Below are positions 8,001-13,434 of a DNA stretch of 64,000 nt, piece after piece. Numbering within the stretch: the first letter of the stretch is position 1; the number at the start of each line of letters is the position of its first letter. This DNA is from an uncultured Acetatifactor sp. GTDB lineage: Bacteria > Bacillota > Clostridia > Lachnospirales > Lachnospiraceae. The stretch covers positions 1 through 64,000 of the forward strand of contig CATKXX010000011.1 of the NCBI GenBank assembly GCA_949840935.1, in the 5' to 3' direction. The notes beneath the pieces are model-generated. The model saw only the letters and a program-made list of their open reading frames with translations. It was not told where the DNA came from and made no database searches. The position numbers and the translations under genes were made by a program.

Positions 8001-8553
8001 GGAAGAAAAGGTCATCATTTCTCAGAAGGAGATAGAGTGCACCGCATATCACGAGGCGGGTCATGCCGTCATTCACCTGTACTATGGCGAGACGCCCAGT
8101 TATATGAGCATTGTGGCCAGGGGCAGTCATGGAGGATATACATGGACTGAGACAGGGGAGCAGTGCCCATCTAAAGAATACCTGCTGAAACGGATCTGTG
8201 CGGCATTGGGCGGCAGGGCGGCAGAGCTGGTATTTCAATATGGCCTGACAGCCGGTGCAGGCAGCGATTTAAACCTTGCCACAGGCATTGCCACGAAGAT
8301 GGTGTGCAGATATGGGATGTATGAAAAAGAAATCGGATTGGCCGTGATTGGGGAAGAAGAATTCAAATACCATGAAAAGGCAAAAGAGCTCATCAACCGG
8401 ATCTTATCAGAACAGATGAAAGAGGCAGAGGGCATTATTGAGGCGAACCGGGATGCAGTGAGACGCCTTGCGGAAGCGGTCATGGAAAACGGGAAGAAGT
8501 ATCTGACAGAAAAGGAAATCCTGGAGGCAGCAGGCGAACTGAATAAGAAGTAA
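5011..8553 (+). CDS. Hybrid-binding domain / Clp-like AAA+ / FtsH-like AAA+ and M41 protease fusion
   Basis: An 1180-residue protein with an uncommon architecture. Residues 3-45 match the RNase H1 N-terminal (viroplasmin, Cauli_VI) fold that binds RNA:DNA hybrids, with YAVKCGRKTGIF and KFRSFEYRSE motifs. About 100-230 is helical and acidic. A Clp-type AAA+ module follows with Walker A GPPGVGKT (290-297) and Walker B LLFDEIE (356-362). Residues of roughly 575-690 look like a degenerate response-regulator receiver domain. A second, FtsH-type AAA+ has Walker A GPPGTGKT (803-810), Walker B FIDEID (856-861) and an arginine-finger region RRFDR (911-915). The C-terminal M41 metallopeptidase has HEAGH (1014-1018) and the third zinc ligand Asp1086. 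No membrane segments are present, unlike FtsH, so it should be soluble. It lies between the RNase HIII and HAD genes. Inferred role: ATP-driven proteolysis at RNA:DNA hybrids. Confidence 0.87.
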   Translation: MKKKIYAVKCGRKTGIFNEWLKCSEQTNRYQNSKFRSFEYRSELEKEAEDVPGSLRYALREAEAYLADLVYLGENADYLEDAGWEEDGFLPFGDKPEAEEDAGEEFDKWMEANRKKHTVVTEYWEMADEMRKNVLIIRNVAQGGSARAAAAARLKRQLGKCLLDANLDGMTAIYREQKEENALGYNPASVSAFVRRMSAAYPKPDLSDDEGAEEKARAEGKEEAGSEAEDEISVQQLLMQAEAVECELKERVFGQNAAIERLRAAYFDRELTVRLQPYQRGSRNVYLLAGPPGVGKTFMAQLFARKLGFPFRQFDMSGYSGEDAERDLHGWSRQYRDTDSGGVLTEYVDKNPRCVLLFDEIEKAGSGVMRIFLQILDEGVCRDRFHEKDVSFKDTIIFFTTNAGRQLYSGAQNENLTLLPEKVVINALEQELNPRTGKPCFPPEILSRMSSHTVLMLNHLKADAILKLVENDIGNRLKKMKKLYGYELAQGKEYLARTILYSMGGSADARNASKIAGKLINRELYEFLQLIEEKQGLDESDMVRRIEWKCDFEDTAEKIRDFYSGERDCVIPVFGTVDYEPVGRIKNNNVCVKNTADIKEFMEMFHKENVLFAVIDYIYGLENVGNGLSVVDARTAGRDVFSRLREEDKEVPVYLLDGSGGYDYTEKEKNALMKKGAGGFIESKDRKCFESQLEEIYMGVCCQVVMETLTVRHQVLTYKTKKEFDEKTNVGSIIFSDFKLETAVESEDKSSMLSDELRPNKSWDDIYVSEDLRKELEFFIHYLQNPKKYGQRDLKPRGILLYGPPGTGKTSLAKVVASESGVNFLSISAGELFNGGPRKVQDEFRIARKYAPSILFIDEIDAIGMEREHLPNPLLNALLTEMDGFARRDDKPVFVMAATNLGNRIDLALQRRFDRSFEMKCLDKKGIRWVLEKHIKKQSDMFDISDGKMESIVDRAVGMSPAKLEKVVEAALREGIRSDRIIGDDLFDEIFEKCSMGEEKVIISQKEIECTAYHEAGHAVIHLYYGETPSYMSIVARGSHGGYTWTETGEQCPSKEYLLKRICAALGGRAAELVFQYGLTAGAGSDLNLATGIATKMVCRYGMYEKEIGLAVIGEEEFKYHEKAKELINRILSEQMKEAEGIIEANRDAVRRLAEAVMENGKKYLTEKEILEAAGELNKK

Positions 8554-8575
8554 AATACCTGAAAGGGATTCAACA

Positions 8576-9079
8576 ATGAGATTTGCAGTCTTTTTGGACA
8601 TTGATGGAGTCCTCAATACCAGGACAACAGTGGAAAGTACACCGGAGGGTCATACCGGGATTGATGATGCCAGGGTTGACATTCTGGCAAAGGTGATCAA
8701 GAAATATGGAAGCGCAGATATTGTCCTGACATCAGACTGGAAGGATTTGAGACCGGGCAGCGATGATTTTTCTTACCTGGTCTCAAAATTGGAAAAGCAG
8801 GGACTGAAACTGGCGGGAAAGACAACAGACCACTGGCATGATAGAGGGGAAGGAATCAGAAATTACCTGGAATTACATCCGGAAATAGAAGATTTTGTCA
8901 TATTGGATGACAACAAATTTGATTTTCAGGATTACCAGGAGCTTTGGGAAAGACTGCTTATTACATATGGGATAGAGAGAGCCCGATTTGCGTCGCAGAC
9001 ACCACAGGTTGAGACGATTATTTTTTTGGATTATATTAAAGCTTTTTCGGCCCATCAGCGCACTGTCCGATCTGTTTGA
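8576..9079 (+). CDS. HAD-superfamily phosphatase resembling RNA-repair (SAK) HAD domains
   Basis: A 167-residue protein with the HAD nucleophile motif FLDIDGVLN (Asp8 and Asp10), motif II LTSDWK (Thr52/Ser53) and the acidic pair ILDD (Asp111, Asp112). Small size, lack of a large cap and the DIDGVLNT...TSDW pattern resemble the HAD domains found in 'Swiss army knife' RNA repair proteins, which are thought to trim phosphate ends of RNA; this assignment is by pattern only. It starts 22 bases after the AAA protease gene, so it is probably co-transcribed and part of the same pathway. A phosphatase acting on ends left by the RNase would fit, but that is inference. The last about 10 residues look like a non-conserved tail. 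Confidence 0.8.
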   Translation: MRFAVFLDIDGVLNTRTTVESTPEGHTGIDDARVDILAKVIKKYGSADIVLTSDWKDLRPGSDDFSYLVSKLEKQGLKLAGKTTDHWHDRGEGIRNYLELHPEIEDFVILDDNKFDFQDYQELWERLLITYGIERARFASQTPQVETIIFLDYIKAFSAHQRTVRSV

Positions 9080-9189
9080 GACCAGCCATTCATCCAGGAT
9101 GAGGAGCGGGTTTTTTCCATACCGATTCAGTCGCTTAACATACGGGCTTGTGCGACGGAAATTGTGAATGAGGAAATCAATTTTGCATA

Positions 9190-9225
9190 AGTGACAAGGT
9201 GGCAGAGTGTTAAAACTCTGTCACT
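9190..9225 (+). terminator. Imperfect hairpin, possible terminator of the RNase/AAA/HAD operon
   Basis: AAGTGA (9190 region) pairs with TCACTT (9220-9225), enclosing CAGAGT (about 9203-9208) paired with ACTCTG (9214-9219); an unpaired stretch lies on the left arm only. A weak T-rich tail follows. The AT-rich hydrolase promoter starts 30 bases later. Confidence 0.45.
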
Positions 9226-9256
9226 TTGCATTTATTGTCAAAAAACATTCGTCTGC

Positions 9257-9285
9257 TTGACTTTTAATCGCAGAATGCGTATGAT
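9257..9285 (+). promoter_or_regulatory. Sigma-A promoter for the alpha/beta hydrolase
   Basis: TTGACT (9257-9262), exactly 17 bases, then TATGAT (9280-9285). Transcription would start near 9292, about 93 bases before the hydrolase ATG. It lies inside the AT-rich segment, so it probably arrived with the gene. Confidence 0.72.
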
Positions 9286-9384
9286 AGATTATCAGTTTGT
9301 TTCCGCTCTTTATGGCAAAGAATTGATTAAATTTAATATTGACTGGTTTGAAAATTTGTTAAGAAAGATGAGGAACGGTGAAAT

Positions 9385-10182
9385 ATGATACAATACCATT
9401 TAGAAGAATCGCCTATTGTTTATTATGTCAGTAGAAAGGAAAAGGCTGAGTGGATACTTTTTATACACGCTGCTTTTGTTAATCACAATATGTTTCAAGC
9501 ACAATTTGACTATTTTCAAGATAAATATAACATTCTTACCCTTGATATTATCGGTCACGGTAAATCAACGAAAGTACGTAAAGGTGATAATATAGATAAA
9601 ATGTCATTGTGGATAAGCAAAATCCTAAAAACAGAAAAAATAGAAAAGGTACATATTGTCGGGATTTCATTGGGTGCTGTATTAGCGCAAGACTTTGCTG
9701 ACCAGTATCCGGAAGCCGTGCAATCACTTGCCTGCTTCGGCGGTTATGATATAAACAATTTTGATGTCAAAATGCAAAAAGAAAACAGTAAATCACAGCT
9801 GCTTATGATGCTTAAAGCTATATTTTCAATCAAATGGTTTGCAAAGTCAAATAAAAAAATAGCGGCTTATACTTTGCAGGCTCAAGAAGATTTTTATGAA
9901 ATGAATATTCAATTTCCTAAAAAATCGTTTATGTATTTAGCTTCTTTGAAAAGCATGATAAATGTTCGGCAAGCAAAGCCGAGGAAATATCCTTTGCTGA
10001 TTGGCTGCGGAAAATATGATATTCCCATGGAAATATCAGCCGTAGAAATGTGGAAGAAAAATGAGCCAGAATGTGATGTGTTTATTTTTGAGGGAGCAGG
10101 GCATTGCGTGAATATGGACACGCCAAATAAATTTAATGCCGCTATGGAGAAATTTTGGTTAAGTGGAAACTGCAAATATTAA
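9385..10182 (+). CDS. Alpha/beta hydrolase, AT-rich gene
   Basis: A 265-residue alpha/beta-hydrolase-fold protein. An oxyanion-region strand reads ILFIHAAF (24-31), the DIIGHGKS segment (54-61) follows, the nucleophile elbow is GISLG (93-97, Ser95), a late Asp lies near GKYDIP and the catalytic His is in GAGHC close to the C-terminus. The substrate is unknown; esterases, thioesterases and peptidases share this layout. A moderate ribosome site (GAGGAACGG) precedes the ATG. Base composition and codon use are visibly AT-rich compared with both neighbours, and the gene has its own promoter, so it is probably horizontally acquired and independent of the upstream operon. Confidence 0.82.
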   Translation: MIQYHLEESPIVYYVSRKEKAEWILFIHAAFVNHNMFQAQFDYFQDKYNILTLDIIGHGKSTKVRKGDNIDKMSLWISKILKTEKIEKVHIVGISLGAVLAQDFADQYPEAVQSLACFGGYDINNFDVKMQKENSKSQLLMMLKAIFSIKWFAKSNKKIAAYTLQAQEDFYEMNIQFPKKSFMYLASLKSMINVRQAKPRKYPLLIGCGKYDIPMEISAVEMWKKNEPECDVFIFEGAGHCVNMDTPNKFNAAMEKFWLSGNCKY

Positions 10183-10225
10183 AAGTGATTCTATTGCCTG
10201 AAGTGCAAGCGGGAAACATATATTT

Positions 10226-10254
10226 TTGACCTTGCTCTTTCTATATATTATACC
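10226..10254 (+). promoter_or_regulatory. Sigma-A promoter for the DUF6323/DUF6179-type pair
   Basis: TTGACC (10226-10231), a 17-base AT-rich spacer and TATACC (10249-10254), about 80 bases upstream of the first gene of the pair. Confidence 0.55.
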
Positions 10255-10333
10255 ATAAAAATGCCGGAAATTCAAGGCTTGTACGAGATGGCAGGGCGGG
10301 GTATACTCATATCCTAAACGGAGGTAGAGGCAT

Positions 10334-10867
10334 ATGGGTGACAATTGGATGGAGCTGATGAACGGCCAGGCGTGGCTTAAACAGGTGCAGGAGACGAATC
10401 AGTATACGGAAAAGTATGGACTGGTCTTGTCGGAAGAGGATACAGCGCTGTTGATGCAGGAAAAAAAACGTATCCTCAAGACCGAGCAGAGGGTGGAATT
10501 CGGACAGGGGATTCTGCCGCAGATCATTTATGCGTTCTGTGATTCCGCGTACATTACGCAGGATGATTACGTGGAAACTTTGATTCGGCTGCAGGAAATC
10601 TTTTATCTGTACAAAAATGAGATGCAGGATGAGATTACGGACGAGGAACTGCTGAATTTTATGCGGGAGCAGTTTGAAACAGTCTGCTACGGGGATCTGC
10701 ATTATCTGGAAGGTACCTGTCTGGATATCTTTGCCCAGGCGGTCAGGGCCGGATATGGGGATTACCGGGGGACACAGGGGAAGGGTGAGTTTGAAAAGTT
10801 TGACATTGTCCCAAGGTGGGACAGGGGGCTGTACCTGGCGGCTCTGAAAGAGCTCTGCTGGGAATAA
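10334..10867 (+). CDS. Conserved protein of unknown function (DUF6323-like)
   Basis: A 177-residue soluble, acidic, helical protein without signal peptide or membrane segment. From memory of the sequence type and of its usual partner it resembles the family called DUF6323, found in Clostridia next to DUF6179 proteins; this could not be checked. GGAGGTAGAGGCAT precedes the start, a strong ribosome site. The next gene starts 34 bases downstream and is probably co-transcribed. No catalytic motif is visible, so no function is assigned. Confidence 0.7.
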   Translation: MGDNWMELMNGQAWLKQVQETNQYTEKYGLVLSEEDTALLMQEKKRILKTEQRVEFGQGILPQIIYAFCDSAYITQDDYVETLIRLQEIFYLYKNEMQDEITDEELLNFMREQFETVCYGDLHYLEGTCLDIFAQAVRAGYGDYRGTQGKGEFEKFDIVPRWDRGLYLAALKELCWE

Positions 10868-10901
10868 AGAGAAGAAGATGACGTGGGATGGAGGAGCCGG
10901 A

Positions 10902-11774
10902 ATGGGAAAATGGGAGCAGGAGAAAACACTGTATAATCCCGAAGATTTGCTTTCTATTGTCTCGGAGCTTGCCTGGAAATATTCTGGAAATGAGAGTACA
11001 TCCATCACTTATGAGACGGCGCAGACGCTGATGGAGGCTGTGTTGTACTGTATGGAGGAGTATGCCCGATCGGGCGGTGCAAGTCCTGCCCGGAAGAATA
11101 CTACCGTAAGGGAACAGTACGATACGGGCCTGGGGCTTGTCACCGAAAAGGTGCAGCGCATCAGGTCGCTTTTTAACGGCATGGCGGAAAGTTTTGATGA
11201 TTACGGGGTCAGGTGCCTGTATGATACGGTACAGAAGGGCATTCCCCAATTCCTTCGGCGGTATCAGGTGCGGTTTTGTCCCCAGGACACGATCCTCACA
11301 CTGGATTATCCTATATTGGAGGACAGGTCATCACGCAACGGTTCCTGCAGCGGTGCAGATGCGATATACCGGTATCTTTGCGCTATCCGCACAGAACAGC
11401 ATTTCCTTGGCAGGCTGGACAGAAATTATATTGTGTCAGTCCTGGAAAGCTATGACCCCGGATACCGGGATATGATGGAAAATATCTGTGCCATTGTGCT
11501 GGCGAATGTGATAGGGCATATTGCCATCTGGAAACCGCTGGAGGAGACGGGGTTCCGGGAGGAGGAGTACGGACAGCTGGCGGAATGCTTTGGAGGAAAG
11601 ACGGCGGAAGAGACGGAAAAGGCTGTACGGCGGTTTATTCAGATTATAATAGAACGGCTTTACGGAAACGATGCAGAAATGCAGGAGTATCTGTGCCGCA
11701 GCGCCAGGGATCTGTCAGTGCGGATTGGCGCAGCGGGCAGCGGCGGTCGATGGGACAGGGTTTTCCTGCTGTAG
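10902..11774 (+). CDS. Conserved protein of unknown function (DUF6179-like)
   Basis: A 290-residue soluble protein, mostly helical, with a tail ending in WDRVFLL. Position beside the preceding gene and general pattern suggest the DUF6179 family, which as far as I know has no assigned function. The start at 10902 is preferred because GGAGG (10890-10894) lies 7 bases upstream; an in-frame ATG at 10878 would add eight residues and has only a weak site. It converges with the CLC channel gene, leaving 30 bases between the stop codons. Confidence 0.7.
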   Translation: MGKWEQEKTLYNPEDLLSIVSELAWKYSGNESTSITYETAQTLMEAVLYCMEEYARSGGASPARKNTTVREQYDTGLGLVTEKVQRIRSLFNGMAESFDDYGVRCLYDTVQKGIPQFLRRYQVRFCPQDTILTLDYPILEDRSSRNGSCSGADAIYRYLCAIRTEQHFLGRLDRNYIVSVLESYDPGYRDMMENICAIVLANVIGHIAIWKPLEETGFREEEYGQLAECFGGKTAEETEKAVRRFIQIIIERLYGNDAEMQEYLCRSARDLSVRIGAAGSGGRWDRVFLL

Positions 11775-11804
11775 CGAAGAAGGAAGCGGAAAGAATCTGT
11801 GCCG

Positions 11805-13070
11805 TCACTGTGTTTTACGGTTGATATAGTTGGTCTTAAATTTCGAGTAGATGATCTTCTGACTGTTGTAGAGTCCAAAGTAGCCGGAGAGCATATAGCT
11901 GAAGGCCACAGACAGCAGGAAATAGGGAACGCCTACATATCCGAACAGTTCAAAGCTGATCAGCAGCGAAGTGATGGGGCAGTTGGTAACGCCGCAGAAC
12001 ACAGAGATCATGCCCACCGCCGTACAGAGAGTGGGAGAAAAGCCAAGCAGATTCCCGAACAGGCAGCCGAAGGCGGCCCCTGCGAAAAAGGAGGGCACAA
12101 TCTCACCGCCCTTAAAGCCGGCGCACAATGTGGCTGCGGTGAAAAGGATTTTCAACACAAAAGCCTCCGGCCGCACCGAAGCCTCCTCCATGCACCGCTC
12201 TATAAATTCCATGCCTGCGCCGTTGTAGGTCTGGTCTCCCACCAGGAAGGTCAGAAGTATTACGATGCAGCCTCCCACGAATACGCGCAGGAAGGGATTT
12301 TTCAGGAATCTTTTGTACAAATGTTCCGTGAAGTGGAGGGTGACACAGAACAGGATGCTGACAAGCGCGCAGAGGATTGCCAGAAGGGTGATCTTAACGG
12401 CGGATAACACGGTAAAATCCGGTATCTGCGCGATGACGAAGGTCTCCGGCGCGATGCCTGCCAGGGTGGCAATCCCGTGGGCGATCAGCGATGCGATCAC
12501 ACAGGGAACCAGCGCGGAATAATGCATGATTCCCACACTGACTACCTCCATGGAGAAAATGGCGGCTGCAAGAGGGGTGCCAAAGAGCGCGGAAAAGGCG
12601 GCGCTCATGCCGCACATGATCATCACATGCTTGTCCTTCTCGTCCAGCCGGAACAGGCGCCCGATACCGCTTCCGATACTGCCTCCCAGCTGCAACGCCG
12701 CCCCCTCGCGCCCTGCGGAACCGCCCAGCAGGTGTGTGATAAGGGTGGAGACGAAAATGAGAGGGGCCATCCGGACAGGCAGATGATCTCCGGAATGGAT
12801 GGCGGAGATAACAAGATTTGTCCCGGTGTCATTCTGGTCGTGGAGCAGATAGTAGCAGCCCACGATGGCCAGTCCGCCCACCGGCAGCAGACATATCAGC
12901 CAGGGATGCTCCAGGCGCATACCGGTCACAAAGGACATGGACAGATGGAACAGCGTTCCCACAGCCCCAATCAGAAGGCCGGAGATAATGGAAAAGACCA
13001 CCCACCTGACGGCGCTGATCATGCGGTGAAAATTATGTTGGATGCTGCGCTTTTGTTCTTTATTTAACAT
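11805..13070 (-). CDS. CLC-family anion channel/transporter, fluoride-type features
   Basis: A 421-residue integral membrane protein with about ten hydrophobic segments. The CLC signature GREGAALQ is present with the gating glutamate, and a second conserved loop reads GFKGGEIVPSFF. The usual GSGIP serine motif of chloride transporters is not seen; the GGE-P-FF loop resembles the fluoride-exporting CLC-F branch, so a role in F-/H+ antiport is a reasonable inference, with chloride or another anion as the alternative. It runs opposite to its neighbours and is monocistronic. The start ATG at 13068-13070 begins MLNKEQKRS, a basic cytosolic N-terminus. Confidence 0.85.
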   Translation of the reverse strand: MLNKEQKRSIQHNFHRMISAVRWVVFSIISGLLIGAVGTLFHLSMSFVTGMRLEHPWLICLLPVGGLAIVGCYYLLHDQNDTGTNLVISAIHSGDHLPVRMAPLIFVSTLITHLLGGSAGREGAALQLGGSIGSGIGRLFRLDEKDKHVMIMCGMSAAFSALFGTPLAAAIFSMEVVSVGIMHYSALVPCVIASLIAHGIATLAGIAPETFVIAQIPDFTVLSAVKITLLAILCALVSILFCVTLHFTEHLYKRFLKNPFLRVFVGGCIVILLTFLVGDQTYNGAGMEFIERCMEEASVRPEAFVLKILFTAATLCAGFKGGEIVPSFFAGAAFGCLFGNLLGFSPTLCTAVGMISVFCGVTNCPITSLLISFELFGYVGVPYFLLSVAFSYMLSGYFGLYNSQKIIYSKFKTNYINRKTQ

Positions 13071-13239
13071 ATCTGCCTCTCAGAGAAGAACGGGGATACT
13101 TACGGTTTTCCTTATTATAGTCTATTTCGGGGAAATTGGGAATGGTTTCTTATAGTTTTGGGAATTTTTCATAAGGACTTTATCTGCGCGTGGAAATCTG
13201 GTAAAATATGGTGTCAGGCTGTAAGAGCTGCGAGGCAGA

Positions 13240-13428
13240 GGAGGAAATACCTGCCGGGTAAGGACAGGGGCCTGTTGAAGGAAGTGGAGGAAATACCTGC
13301 CGGGGTAAGGGCAGGAGCCTGTTGAAGGCAGAGGAGGAAATCGCTGCCGGGATAAGGGCAGGGGCCTGTTGACAGCACCGGAGGTTTTGGCTGTCTTGGT
13401 AAGGGCGGGTGCCTGCTGAAAGCGGGCA
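13240..13428 (+). repeat. Four imperfect tandem repeats of 46-49 bp, each opening with GGAGG
   Basis: Units begin at 13240, 13286, 13333 and 13380. The first three share GGAGGAAAT, then CTGCCGGG, TAAGG and GCCTGTTGA; the fourth is more diverged. A further GGAGG at 13429 is the start of a fifth unit and abuts the next gene's ATG. The array lies wholly in the upstream region of the YfhO-type gene. Confidence 0.85.
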
Positions 13429-13434
13429 GGAGGT

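Noticed and set aside
9191..9388. 65-codon frame just before the hydrolase, overlapping its ATG
   Set aside because: The sigma-A promoter at 9257-9285 lies inside it and the transcript would start near 9292, so most of the frame is not transcribed with the hydrolase; no ribosome site or family match.
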